Of a stretch of 22,235 nt of DNA, positions 14,322 to 22,219 are shown piece after piece. The notes under the pieces were generated by a model. The model was given only the letters and a program-made list of their open reading frames with translations. It was not told the DNA's origin and searched no databases. The DNA comes from CAIKZY01 sp044374195 (GTDB lineage: Bacteria; Actinomycetota; Actinomycetes; S36-B12): contig JBILOY010000026.1 in assembly GCA_044374195.1 (NCBI GenBank), positions 1-22,235 of the forward strand. Direction: 5' to 3'. The position numbers and the translations under genes were made by a program. Numbering within the stretch: the first letter of the stretch is position 1; the number at the start of each line of letters is the position of its first letter.

Positions 14322-15418
14322 GTGATGCATACCGAGCAGCGTGCATTCGACTAGCTCACGCAGTCGAGCCTGCGCACGAGCGGGTGGGTCGAATCGTCTC
14401 GCGGCACGGTGAAGCCGAAGCGATCGAGCTCCTGCGTGAGTCGAATCCGTTCATCGCGGCACGGTGTGACTCCACGAATGTGGATGAAGCCGAGGCGAGA
14501 GCCGAGCGACTAGGCATGCGCATCATCGTGAGAGATGAGCCAGAGTGGCCACGGCAACTCAATGATCTCGGTGATGCGCGTCCCTTTGCACTTTGGGTGC
14601 AAGGCGCCGCGCATCTGCGACTGGCGTGCGTGCGCAGCACTGCAATTGTCGGAGCTCGTGCGGCCACCGCCTACGGTCTCTCCATCGCGCGAGAATGGTC
14701 TGCGGAACTCGCTGGCGAGAAAGTGTCGATTGTGTCGGGAGCGGCATTTGGCATTGATGCGGCCGCTCATCGCGGTGCGCTCGCTGTCGAGGGCATGACG
14801 ATTGCAGTTCTGGCAAGCGGAGCCGATGTCATCTACCCGCGCGCTCACGAACAGCTGATCGCTCGCATCGCCGACGAAGGTTTGGTGATCAGCGAATCGC
14901 CTCTGGGTGAGCCGGCACGTCGTCAGCGTTTCCTCACCCGGAATCGGATAATCGCAGCCCTCACTCAGGCCACCGTCGTGGTCGAGGCAGCGCTTCGGTC
15001 GGGCACAACGGCCACGGCAAACTCTGCAGCCCGTCTCAACAGGCATGTGCTCGCCGTTCCTGGCCCTGTCACTTCGATGATGTCCGCCGGCTGCCACCAT
15101 CTCGTTCGCGAGGGCGGCGCAGTACTCGCGGGGGCGTCAGCCGACGTCCTCGAATGCCTGTTGCCAGCCGATGAAGCATTGGCGATGTCACTTCGGCGAT
15201 CGCATGTGACCCGCGAAGCTGTCACTATTCCCGCTGATGCACTCACTACCGCGCAGGCTCGAATCCGAGATCTTCTTCCGTCATCCGGCGAGACCACGCT
15301 TGATGATCTTTGCCTCGCGAGCGGTCTTTCAGTACCCGAGCTTCTCTCGGCGCTCGGGGCCTTGAGTTCGGCTGGGTTCGTCGCAGCCGAGGGCAGCGGC
15401 TGGGTGCGGCGCGCCTGA
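14318..15418 (+). CDS. dprA: DNA-processing protein DprA
   Basis: Binds incoming single-stranded DNA and loads RecA during transformation in competent species. 366 residues. A variable helical N-terminal region (about 1-100) is followed by the extended Rossmann fold: STAIVGARAATAYG (107-120), SGAAFGIDAAAHRGAL, VLASGADVIYPRAH, and ISESPLGEPARRQRFLTRNRI-type sequence at about 191-211. A C-terminal winged-helix domain (about 312-366, TTLDDLCLASGLSVPELLSAL) resembles the DprA_WH domain. Start ATG overlaps the comM stop and it ends twelve bases before xerC. All expected motifs are present and the length is normal. Confidence 0.95.
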   Translation: MSDAYRAACIRLAHAVEPAHERVGRIVSRHGEAEAIELLRESNPFIAARCDSTNVDEAEARAERLGMRIIVRDEPEWPRQLNDLGDARPFALWVQGAAHLRLACVRSTAIVGARAATAYGLSIAREWSAELAGEKVSIVSGAAFGIDAAAHRGALAVEGMTIAVLASGADVIYPRAHEQLIARIADEGLVISESPLGEPARRQRFLTRNRIIAALTQATVVVEAALRSGTTATANSAARLNRHVLAVPGPVTSMMSAGCHHLVREGGAVLAGASADVLECLLPADEALAMSLRRSHVTREAVTIPADALTTAQARIRDLLPSSGETTLDDLCLASGLSVPELLSALGALSSAGFVAAEGSGWVRRA

Positions 15419-15430
15419 GGGCCTGGGCAA

Positions 15431-16405
15431 GTGTGCGGCTGCCAGCATGGGATCGTGCCCGTCAAGCCCGCTGCGCCCTCTCAGCTTCCAGTTGAGCTGG
15501 ACGATGCCTGCTCGAAGTTCGAGTCATACCTTCGCGATGAGCGGGGCCGTAGCCCGCACACCGTGCGTGCCTACGTGGGCGACGCCCGATCACTGTGCGA
15601 GTTCGCGAGTGAACGTGAGGTGAGTGATCCTGACGGCATCACACTGGCACTGCTTCGCAACTGGCTGGCGACCTTGACCCGAGATGGACGTTCGCGAGCC
15701 ACGGTGGCCAGGCGTGCAGCGTCGGTTCGTGCTTTCACCGCATGGTGCGCGCGGCGCGGGCTCATGTCCAGTGATCCAGGTGAGCGGCTGGCAAGCCCGA
15801 AGGCCGGCACCCATCTACCGACAGTTCTCGATCAATCCGCCGCTGCGCGAGTAATGGAACACGCCGCTGTCGCGAGTGACGATGGTTCCCCGATCGCTGT
15901 TCGAGATCGGGCCATCATCGAACTGCTCTATGCCACCGGAATTCGAGTCTCGGAGTTATGCGAGATCGATGTACGCGACCTTGACTTTGATCGACGTACA
16001 GTGCGAGTCACGGGCAAGGGTGACAAGCAAAGAGTTGTGCCTTTCGGGTTACCGGCCTCTCGTGCAGTTGCCGCGTGGTTGCTCGCTCGAGATGCGCTGG
16101 TAGGCACCCGCAGCGGACAGGCAGCCTTCCTCGGCTCGCGAGGGGGGCGTATCGATCCGCGCACCGTCCGCGAGAGCGTTCACCGAATCACGAGTGAGGC
16201 GGGGGTCGCGAGCATCTCCCCTCACGCACTTCGTCACAGCGCCGCTACGCACGTTCTCGAGGGCGGCGCCGATCTGCGCGCAGTACAGGAGTTACTCGGC
16301 CACTCCTCATTGGCCACCACTCAGCGCTACACGCACGTATCGGTTGAACGTCTGCGCACGACCTTCGTGCAGGCGCATCCGCGCTCGGTGAAGTCCGACG
16401 ACTAG
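15431..16405 (+). CDS. xerC: Tyrosine recombinase XerC
   Basis: Site-specific recombinase that with XerD resolves chromosome dimers at dif. 324 residues from GTG 15431, which has GAGGG nine bases upstream; a shorter GTG at 15455 would remove eight residues but lacks a site. The SAM-like core-binding domain includes RSPHTVRAYVGDARSL. Catalytic residues are all visible: Arg172 in ATGIRVSEL, Lys in VTGKGDKQR, His265 and Arg268 in SPHALRHSAATH, His291 in LGHSSL, and Tyr300 in TQRYTHV. Position after dprA matches chromosomal xerC in other actinobacteria, and no att site or phage gene is nearby, so a mobile integrase is unlikely. The name XerC rather than XerD rests on context. Its TAG overlaps the convergent M23 gene's stop. 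Confidence 0.92.
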   Translation: MCGCQHGIVPVKPAAPSQLPVELDDACSKFESYLRDERGRSPHTVRAYVGDARSLCEFASEREVSDPDGITLALLRNWLATLTRDGRSRATVARRAASVRAFTAWCARRGLMSSDPGERLASPKAGTHLPTVLDQSAAARVMEHAAVASDDGSPIAVRDRAIIELLYATGIRVSELCEIDVRDLDFDRRTVRVTGKGDKQRVVPFGLPASRAVAAWLLARDALVGTRSGQAAFLGSRGGRIDPRTVRESVHRITSEAGVASISPHALRHSAATHVLEGGADLRAVQELLGHSSLATTQRYTHVSVERLRTTFVQAHPRSVKSDD

Positions 16406-16884
16406 CGAAGTGGCTTCAGCACGACGCGTCCGGAGCCCAAGAAGCCGGTCGGATTCAGGTAACGACCGCTCTGCTTGAGGCCCAGGTGCAGGCAGTGCGG
16501 GGGTCTGCCGCAGTGCCCACCCGTGCCAGCCAGGATCCCGATCTGTTGACCGGCCCGCACGAGATCGCCGACCTTGACGGCCGGATTCACCGGCTCGTAG
16601 GTCACCCGAATGTGTCCGACTGCCGGGTCGTCGACCACGAGAACCACCACGGGTTTTCCCGCCACAGGGCCCGCCAGGGCCACCCGGCCGTCGGCGACCG
16701 CTCGAATGGGGGAGCCTGGTTGTGCTGAGAGGTCTATCCCGCGATGGCCCGAGCCGTATGCCTCGGCCGGCACGAAGACGGCTTGGAGGCTGGTGGACGC
16801 CACCGGCGAGACCCATGTGGCCCCCAGGAGTAGGGGGAGTAATGCCCAGATCATGTGTTCACGATCGCCGAGCTCCGACCCCAT
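16402..16884 (-). CDS. Secreted M23/LytM-type peptidase-like protein
   Basis: Small exported protein with a peptidoglycan-hydrolase (M23) fold, 160 residues. A hydrophobic signal segment (about 12-28, IWALLPLLLGATW) is followed by HRGIDLSAQPGSPI with zinc ligands His47 and Asp51, ADGRVALAG, VTYEPVNPAVKVGDLVRAGQ, and GHCGRPPHCLHLGL. The usual HxH ending is C-L-H here (Cys131, His133), so one catalytic histidine of classical LytM enzymes is missing or shifted to His130; related actinobacterial proteins show the same CLH form. Two cysteines (125 and 131) may form a disulfide. It lies opposite its neighbours before rpsB, its usual place in actinobacteria. The start is uncertain; ATG at 16854 would begin directly at the signal segment. 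Its stop codon shares CTAG with xerC. Confidence 0.85.
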   Translation of the reverse strand: MGSELGDREHMIWALLPLLLGATWVSPVASTSLQAVFVPAEAYGSGHRGIDLSAQPGSPIRAVADGRVALAGPVAGKPVVVLVVDDPAVGHIRVTYEPVNPAVKVGDLVRAGQQIGILAGTGGHCGRPPHCLHLGLKQSGRYLNPTGFLGSGRVVLKPLR

Positions 16885-16903
16885 CTCCAGAGCCCAGGCC
16901 GTG

Positions 16904-16930
16904 CTGGGGATGGGCTGATGCCCTGGGGAT
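16904..16930 (+). repeat. Direct repeat upstream of the rpsB promoter
   Basis: CTGGGGAT occurs at 16904-16911 and 16923-16930, 19 bases apart, just upstream of the conserved element of the rpsB promoter. A small hairpin, GGGC-TGAT-GCCC, lies between (16912-16923). Function unknown; both may be chance in GC-rich sequence. Confidence 0.3.
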
Positions 16931-16934
16931 AGCC

Positions 16935-16967
16935 GTGGTCACGGCACCGGTTCCGACCCCCTAGACT
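16935..16967 (+). promoter_or_regulatory. Candidate promoter of the rpsB operon
   Basis: TAGACT (16962-16967) fits the -10 form TAnnnT. GTGGTCACGG (16935-16944) lies 17 bases upstream, as in the rpsP promoter. The leader from here to the rpsB ATG would be about 180 bases, long enough for regulation by a ribosomal protein. It also lies beyond the start of the divergent M23 gene. Confidence 0.55.
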
Positions 16968-17042
16968 TGGGGCATCCCACCGGGCTTGCCTGGGGGAAAT
17001 TCACAGGTCCGCAGCCGGCTCGCCGGATCGCAGGTCGCACGG

Positions 17043-17059
17043 TCCCACCTCGGTGGGCG
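17043..17059 (+). promoter_or_regulatory. Leader hairpin of rpsB, shared with rplS
   Basis: CCCAC (17044-17048) pairs with GTGGG (17053-17057) around CTCG. It is flanked by T and CG exactly as the rplS leader hairpin, and lies 95 bases before the rpsB ATG. A second small stem, CCGG-CTCG-CCGG, occurs nearby at about 17015-17026. The remainder of the 16968-17154 leader shows no other clear element. Confidence 0.4.
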
Positions 17060-17154
17060 CAACTCGCGAGGACCAAGGGGTACGGCCGACCGGTCGCTGC
17101 CTTGAACCGATGTGCGTCGGGCTCTGGCCTGTGCGCCTTAACGAAAGGGCCATC

Positions 17155-18000
17155 ATGGCCGTCGTCACTATGCGCCAGCTGCTCGAAAGCGGCGTTCACT
17201 TCGGGCACCAGACCCGTCGCTGGAACCCCAAGATGAAGAGATTCATCTTCACCGAGCGCAATGGCATCTACATCATCGATCTGCAGCAGTCCCTCGGCTT
17301 CATTGATCGCGCCTACGACTTCGTGAAGGAGACCGTGGCTCACGGTGGATCCGTCATGTTCGTTGGCACCAAGAAGCAGGGTCAGGAAGCCATTGCCGAC
17401 CAGGCCACGCGCGTGGGCATGCCCTACGTCAACCACCGCTGGCTGGGCGGCATGCTCACCAACTTCTCGACCGTGCACATGCGCCTTCAGCGCCTCAAGG
17501 AGCTCGAGCTCATCGACTTCAACGATGTCGCGAAGTCCGGCCTGACCAAGAAGGAGCTCCTCGTCCTTCGCCGTGAGCGCGACAAGCTTGCAAAGACCCT
17601 CGGCGGTATTCGCGAGATGAGCAAGATCCCCAGTGCAATCTGGGTTGTCGACACTAAGAAGGAGCACATCGCCGTCGGCGAGGCTCGCAAGCTGGGCATC
17701 CCGGTCATTGCCGTTCTCGACACCAACTGCGATCCCGACGAGGTCGATTTCCCGATCCCGGGTAACGATGATGCAATCCGCTCCGTGGCGCTGCTCACCC
17801 GCGTGATTGCCGACGCCGTGGCCGAGGGCCTGATCGCCCGCGCCGGTCGCTCCACCGCGACCGAGGTCGTTGAGCCGCTGGCCGAGTGGGAGCGCGAGCT
17901 TCTTGCCGGCACCGAGGCTGAGGTCGTTGCTGAGGTCGTGGCCGAAGCGTCGGTCGAGGCTTCAGTCGAGGCTTCAGCGGAAGCCACACCCGAAGCCTGA
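17155..18000 (+). CDS. rpsB: 30S ribosomal protein S2 with acidic tail
   Basis: S2 binds late in 30S assembly and with S1 supports translation initiation. 281 residues from ATG 17155, which has AAGGG five bases upstream; MAVVTMRQLLESGVHFGHQ is the family N terminus, so the longer open frame from 17053 is not used. Typical motifs: TRRWNPKMKRFIF, VMFVGTKKQGQEAI, NHRWLGGMLTN, IPVIAVLDTNCDPD, IPGNDDAIRS. The last 34 residues (from about 248) are an extension of Ala, Glu, Val and Ser, encoded by a degenerate 12-base tandem repeat (about 17941-17990). S16 in this window has a similar tail. First gene of rpsB-tsf-pyrH-frr-cdsA-rlmN. Confidence 0.97.
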   Translation: MAVVTMRQLLESGVHFGHQTRRWNPKMKRFIFTERNGIYIIDLQQSLGFIDRAYDFVKETVAHGGSVMFVGTKKQGQEAIADQATRVGMPYVNHRWLGGMLTNFSTVHMRLQRLKELELIDFNDVAKSGLTKKELLVLRRERDKLAKTLGGIREMSKIPSAIWVVDTKKEHIAVGEARKLGIPVIAVLDTNCDPDEVDFPIPGNDDAIRSVALLTRVIADAVAEGLIARAGRSTATEVVEPLAEWERELLAGTEAEVVAEVVAEASVEASVEASAEATPEA

Positions 18001-18036
18001 TCTTCTGCAACTTCTCTCTGGAGGAATAACACGCTC

Positions 18037-18855
18037 ATGGCAACTATCGCTGCCGCCGAAGTAAAGAAGCTCCGCGATGCAACGTCCGCGGGCATGATGG
18101 AGTGCAAGAAGGCTCTTGAGGAGTCCGGAGGCGACTTCGACAAGGCTATTGAGATCCTTCGCATCTCCGGTGCGGCGAAGGCTGCCAAGCGTGGCGCCGA
18201 ACGCACCGCCTCGAACGGCATTGTTGCCGCAAGTGGCAACACGCTCGTCGAGTTGCTCTGCGAGACTGACTTCGTCGCCAAGGGTGACGATTTCCAGAAC
18301 CTCGCGAATGCCGTGGCCGCAGCTGCCGCAGGTGTGGGGGCCAACGACGTTGCGGCTCTCGGTGAGGTCACCATCGCCGACGGACGCACCGTGAACGCGG
18401 CAATCGCCGAGCTCGCAGGCGTCATCGGCGAGAAGCTCGAGCTGGGCCGGGTTGCAACCTTCGCGGCACCCACCGCGCTTTACCTGCATCGCCGTTCATC
18501 CGATCTGCCCCCGCAGGTCGGTGTCATCGTCGAGTACACCGGCGACGAGGAGGCAGCTCGGGGCATAGCCATGCAGATTGCCGCAATGCGTCCGATGTAT
18601 GTCACCCGTGATCAGGTGCCGGCAGAGACTGTCGAGAACGAGCGCCGTATCGCTGAGGCGACAGCCAAGGAGGAGGGTAAGCCCGAGGCTGCCCTTCCCA
18701 AGATCGTCGAAGGTCGCGTGAACAGCTACTTCAAGGACACCGTCCTGGTGGAGCAGCCGAGCGTGGTCGACAACAAGAAGTCGGTGGCACAGGTTCTCGC
18801 CGACGCGAACACGGCTGTCACGGGCTTCGCTCGTTTCGAGGCAGGTCAGGCTTAA
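18037..18855 (+). CDS. tsf: Elongation factor Ts
   Basis: Guanine-nucleotide exchange factor that regenerates EF-Tu-GTP. 272 residues. The N-terminal UBA-like domain is AEVKKLRDATSAGMMECKKAL (about 8-28), split here for length only. The EF-Tu-contacting CETDFVAKGDDF has Thr-Asp-Phe-Val at 77-80. Two core subdomains follow, with IVEYTGDEEAARGIAMQIA in the second, and GRVNSYFKDTVLVEQPSV near the end. GGAGGA at 18020-18025 lies 11 bases before the ATG. It follows rpsB by 36 bases, its conserved partner. No anomaly seen. Confidence 0.97.
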   Translation: MATIAAAEVKKLRDATSAGMMECKKALEESGGDFDKAIEILRISGAAKAAKRGAERTASNGIVAASGNTLVELLCETDFVAKGDDFQNLANAVAAAAAGVGANDVAALGEVTIADGRTVNAAIAELAGVIGEKLELGRVATFAAPTALYLHRRSSDLPPQVGVIVEYTGDEEAARGIAMQIAAMRPMYVTRDQVPAETVENERRIAEATAKEEGKPEAALPKIVEGRVNSYFKDTVLVEQPSVVDNKKSVAQVLADANTAVTGFARFEAGQA

Positions 18856-18886
18856 GGTCGACGAAGCGGCGCGGGAGGGAATTTCA

Positions 18887-19678
18887 ATGTCACCACACAG
18901 CTCCTCCGGCGCCGTTCAGCCGTCCCTGGACGGCACGATTGAGACGTGGCCCAGTGCACCCGAGGGTGGCTGGGGTCGTGTATTGCTGAAACTCTCCGGT
19001 GAGGCCTTCGCTGGCGGTGAAGGTCTCGGTATCGACCCCGATTTCGTTGGATCCATTGCTTCGCAGATCGCCGATGTTGTCCGCGGCGGCACTGAGGTTG
19101 CTGTTGTCATCGGCGGCGGAAACTACTTCCGGGGTGCGCAGCTCGCCGAGCGCGGCATCGACCGTGCACGGGCTGACTACATGGGCATGCTCGGTACCGT
19201 CATCAACTGCCTGGCCCTCCAAGATTTCTGCGAGAAGGCCGGCGTCGAGACTCGCGTCCAGACCGCCATCACCATGGGCCAGGTTGCCGAGCCCTACGTT
19301 CCGCGTCGCGCGATTCGCCACCTTGAGAAGGGTCGCGTCGTGATCTTCGGTGCGGGCCTTGGCCAGCCCTACTTCTCCACCGACACCACGGCTGCGCAGC
19401 GCGCACTCGAGGTCGGCGCGGAAGTCGTGCTCATGGCCAAGGGTGTCGACGGTGTCTACGACGATGACCCCCGCACGAATCCGAAAGCCCAGCGTTTCGA
19501 CCATCTCAGCCACGCCGAGGTGCTTGCTCGTGGGCTCAAGGTCGCCGATGCGACCGCCATCAGTCTCTGCCAGGACAACAAGCTGCCGATTGTCGTCTTT
19601 AATCTGCTCGTCGAGGGCAATATCGCTCGTGCAGTGCGTGGCGAGACCATCGGCACACTCGTTTCGACCGACAAGTAA
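18887..19678 (+). CDS. pyrH: Uridylate kinase PyrH
   Basis: Phosphorylates UMP to UDP in pyrimidine synthesis; bacterial PyrH is a hexamer, usually inhibited by UTP and activated by GTP. 263 residues, with about 28 extra at the N terminus before the first conserved strand (RVLLKLSGEAF, Lys35). The start is supported by GGAGG at 18874-18878, eight bases upstream. Amino-acid-kinase motifs are GGGNYFRG (76-83), ADYMGMLGTVIN, GLGQPYFSTDTTA and MAKGVDGVYDDDPR. The N-terminal extension is Ser/Pro-rich and probably disordered. It lies between tsf and frr, the standard place. Confidence 0.97.
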   Translation: MSPHSSSGAVQPSLDGTIETWPSAPEGGWGRVLLKLSGEAFAGGEGLGIDPDFVGSIASQIADVVRGGTEVAVVIGGGNYFRGAQLAERGIDRARADYMGMLGTVINCLALQDFCEKAGVETRVQTAITMGQVAEPYVPRRAIRHLEKGRVVIFGAGLGQPYFSTDTTAAQRALEVGAEVVLMAKGVDGVYDDDPRTNPKAQRFDHLSHAEVLARGLKVADATAISLCQDNKLPIVVFNLLVEGNIARAVRGETIGTLVSTDK

Positions 19679-19696
19679 GACCGGAGAGGACACCCC

Positions 19697-20263
19697 ATGA
19701 GCGAAGACATCGACATGATCTTGATGGACGCCGAGGAGAAGATGGACAAGGCGATTGGCGTCGCGCGTGATGACTTCGCCACGATTCGCACCGGTCGTGC
19801 AAACCCAGCGATGTTCAACAAGGTCTTTGTCGAGTTCTACGACACCATGAACCCGCTGAATCAGATGGCCACGATCTCCGCACCTGAGCCCCGGATGCTC
19901 ACGATCAGCCCCTTCGACAAGAGTGCCTTCAATGCCATCGAGAAGGCCCTGCGCGAAAGTGATCTCGGCGTGAATCCGACGTCCGATGGCAACATCATTC
20001 GCGTTTCCCTTCCTCAGCTCACCGAGGAGCGTCGCAAGGAGTACGTCAAGCTTGCCAAGACCAAGGCCGAGGATTCTCGTATTTCGATTCGCAACATTCG
20101 TCGTCATGCCAAGGATCAACTCGACAAGCTGCAAAAGGATGGTGACGCCGGCGAGGACGACGTGCGTCGCGGTGAGAAGAGCCTCGACGAGCTCACTCAC
20201 AAGCATGTCGAGCACATCGATGAAATCCTTAAGCACAAAGAAGCAGAACTGCTCGAGGTCTAG
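19697..20263 (+). CDS. frr: Ribosome recycling factor
   Basis: With EF-G it splits the 70S ribosome after termination. 188 residues, about the normal length of 185. It starts MSEDIDMILMDAEEKMDKAI with GGAGAGG (19683-19689) seven bases upstream. Typical segments are FATIRTGRANPAMFNKV, ISPFDKSAFNAIEKA, IRVSLPQLTEERRKEYVK and SIRNIRRHAKDQLDKL. The two-domain tRNA-like shape is expected from the family. It follows pyrH by 18 bases, and its TAG is two bases before the cdsA ATG. Confidence 0.97.
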   Translation: MSEDIDMILMDAEEKMDKAIGVARDDFATIRTGRANPAMFNKVFVEFYDTMNPLNQMATISAPEPRMLTISPFDKSAFNAIEKALRESDLGVNPTSDGNIIRVSLPQLTEERRKEYVKLAKTKAEDSRISIRNIRRHAKDQLDKLQKDGDAGEDDVRRGEKSLDELTHKHVEHIDEILKHKEAELLEV

Positions 20264-20265
20264 GA

Positions 20266-21114
20266 ATGTCGATGGCGGGTGGCAAGGCGAGTGAGAAGCC
20301 CTCACGCGCTGGTCGAAACCTGCCCGCCGCTATCGCGTCAAGCCTGATCCTCGGCGCAGTCGTTCTCGTCAGCCTGTTCACGGTTAAGTGGCTCTTCTGT
20401 GTTGTCGTCACAGTCGCGCTGCTCATCGCGGTGCACGAGTTCGTAAGCGCCTTCGCACAACGAGACATTCGCATCGCTCGTACGCCGCTGTACGTAGCGA
20501 CCGCAGTCATGCCCGCGCTGGCCTACATCTGGGGAACTACAGCCCTCTTGGTCTCCCTGGGTGCCTCGATCATCATCATTCTCATCTGGCGCATTCGTCG
20601 CGGCACCGATCATTACGTGCGCGACGTCACTGCCAGTGCCTTCGTAGTGGCCTACCTGCCCTTCATGGCCGGCTTCTTGATGCTGACTCTTGCCGACGGT
20701 GATGGCGCCCAGCGCGTTGTGGTCTTCATTTTGCTGACGATCTCCAATGACATCGGCGGCTACGCCTCAGGTGTGCTGTTCGGCAAGCACCCCATTGCCG
20801 CGCACATCAGCCCGAAGAAGTCGTGGGAGGGCTTTGCTGGTTCCCTGATATTCCAGGGACTCGTCGGTGCCCTGTCATTCATATGGCTCCTCGACGCACC
20901 GTGGTGGCAGGGTCTGATCGTCGGATTGGTCATGACCATTACTGCCACTGGCGGTGATTTTGCCGAGAGTGCGATCAAGCGCGATCTCGGGGTGAAGGAC
21001 ATGGGTCACTTCCTGCCCGGACACGGTGGCATGATGGATCGCCTCGACTCGCTCATCCCGAATGCATTCACCTCTTGGGCCCTGTTCACTTTGTTCCTCG
21101 GCAGCGGCGCCTAG
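20266..21114 (+). CDS. cdsA: Phosphatidate cytidylyltransferase
   Basis: Makes CDP-diacylglycerol from phosphatidate and CTP, the precursor of membrane phospholipids. 282 residues, an integral membrane protein with roughly seven to eight hydrophobic segments from about residue 20. The family signature lies at 235-261: SAIKRDLGVKDMGHFLPGHG followed by GMMDRLD. SPKKSWEGFAGS and TISNDIGGYASG precede it. The N terminus is basic and cytoplasmic. GAGG at 20255-20258 inside the frr end gives a ribosome-binding site seven bases before the ATG. Located after frr, as in many bacteria. Confidence 0.95.
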   Translation: MSMAGGKASEKPSRAGRNLPAAIASSLILGAVVLVSLFTVKWLFCVVVTVALLIAVHEFVSAFAQRDIRIARTPLYVATAVMPALAYIWGTTALLVSLGASIIIILIWRIRRGTDHYVRDVTASAFVVAYLPFMAGFLMLTLADGDGAQRVVVFILLTISNDIGGYASGVLFGKHPIAAHISPKKSWEGFAGSLIFQGLVGALSFIWLLDAPWWQGLIVGLVMTITATGGDFAESAIKRDLGVKDMGHFLPGHGGMMDRLDSLIPNAFTSWALFTLFLGSGA

Positions 21115-21116
21115 TC

Positions 21117-22211
21117 ATGGTTGAGCTCGTCTTCGAGTCACCGCGTCGCGGCAAGCCTCCCCGCCATCTGATGGATCTCGACCGTGATCAACGTCGTGCC
21201 GCCATGGCAGAGATCGGGCTGCCTTCCTTCCGTGCAGATCAGGTGTCCAATCACTGGCTCGCCAGGCTGAGTGACGATCCGGCCGAGTGGAGCGATATTC
21301 CCGCGTCCGCCAAGGAACTCCTCGGCGCGCATCTTCTCCCGCGCTTGCTCGAGCCCATCCGTGCCATCGACTGCGATAACGGCACGACGGTGAAAACCTT
21401 GTTCAAGATGCACGACGGTGCACTGGTCGAGACAGTTCTGATGCGCTATCCCGATCGCGCCACCATGTGCATCTCCTCGCAGGCGGGGTGCGGCATGAAC
21501 TGCCCGTTCTGTGCGACCGGCCAGGCCGGACTCACCCGCAACCTCTCCACCGGTGAGATCGTCGAGCAGGTGATTGCCGGTGCACGTGCGCTAGCGCGAG
21601 GCGAGATCCAGGGCGGGGTCGGGCGAGTCTCCAACGTCGTATTCATGGGTATGGGGGAGCCGCTCGCGAACTACAACGCGGTTATCCGCGCGATCCGGCG
21701 GCTCGTCAATGAACCACCCGATGGCCTTGGCATGAGCGCACGCGGAATCACGGTGTCGACCGTGGGCCTGGTGCCGCAGATGCGTCAGCTGGCGCAGGAG
21801 AAGTTACCTGTCACCTTGGCGGTGTCACTGCACACGCCCGATGACAAGCTTCGCGACACCCTGGTACCCGTGAATACGCGCTGGAAGGTATCGGAGGTTC
21901 TCGATGCGGCATGGGAATACGCAGCGGCTACCGGCCGACGAGTCAGCATCGAGTACGCCATGATCAAGGACATCAATGATCAGGTATGGCGCGCTGAGCT
22001 GCTGGCGGAGCTGCTTCGAGGCCAGCTGGTGCACGTGAACCTGATTCCGCTCAATCCGACCCCGGGCTCCAAGTGGACAGCCTCTCGTCGTGAGGACGAG
22101 CAGGCCTTCGTGCGTACCCTTCGCGATCGCGGTGTCGCGGTCACGGTGCGTGATACCCGCGGACGTGACATCGACGGCGCGTGCGGCCAGCTTGCGGCCG
22201 CCCCGATCTAA
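21117..22211 (+). CDS. rlmN: 23S rRNA A2503 / tRNA A37 C2-methyltransferase RlmN
   Basis: Radical-SAM enzyme that methylates C2 of A2503 in 23S rRNA and A37 in some tRNAs. 364 residues from ATG 21117, two bases after the cdsA stop; the longer frame from 21075 overlaps cdsA. The cluster-binding cysteines are Cys125, Cys129 and Cys132 in GCGMNCPFC, and the two catalytic cysteines are Cys118 (TMCISSQ) and Cys356 (DGACGQL). These numbers nearly coincide with E. coli RlmN, which supports the chosen start. Other motifs: VVFMGMGEPLANYNAV, VSLHTPDDKLRD, MIKDIND, NLIPLNPTPGS. It is RlmN rather than Cfr by context and sequence. No clear ribosome-binding site; coupling to cdsA is likely. Confidence 0.96.
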   Translation: MVELVFESPRRGKPPRHLMDLDRDQRRAAMAEIGLPSFRADQVSNHWLARLSDDPAEWSDIPASAKELLGAHLLPRLLEPIRAIDCDNGTTVKTLFKMHDGALVETVLMRYPDRATMCISSQAGCGMNCPFCATGQAGLTRNLSTGEIVEQVIAGARALARGEIQGGVGRVSNVVFMGMGEPLANYNAVIRAIRRLVNEPPDGLGMSARGITVSTVGLVPQMRQLAQEKLPVTLAVSLHTPDDKLRDTLVPVNTRWKVSEVLDAAWEYAAATGRRVSIEYAMIKDINDQVWRAELLAELLRGQLVHVNLIPLNPTPGSKWTASRREDEQAFVRTLRDRGVAVTVRDTRGRDIDGACGQLAAAPI

Positions 22212-22219
22212 GTCTCTGC

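Noticed and set aside
12446..15418. yraN-comM-dprA as evidence of a novel competence or defence system
   Set aside because: This is a widely conserved housekeeping cluster, all genes are typical, and no uptake-machinery or unknown gene is associated here.
15431..16405. Tyrosine recombinase as an integrase of a mobile element
   Set aside because: No att repeats, tRNA or phage/plasmid genes nearby; the dprA-xerC position is the normal chromosomal one.
16939..17667. 242-codon minus-strand frame opposite the rpsB leader and rpsB
   Set aside because: It is antisense to a certain ribosomal gene and its strong promoter region, with no family-like motif.
17487..18473. 328-codon minus-strand frame opposite rpsB and tsf
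   Set aside because: Ser/Ala-rich shadow of the Glu/Ala-rich codons of the sense genes.
18890..20305. 471-codon open frame on the minus strand opposite pyrH and frr
   Set aside because: It mirrors the codon structure of two well-conserved genes; the translation has no recognisable domain and no ribosome-binding site. Long antisense frames are expected in GC-rich coding DNA.
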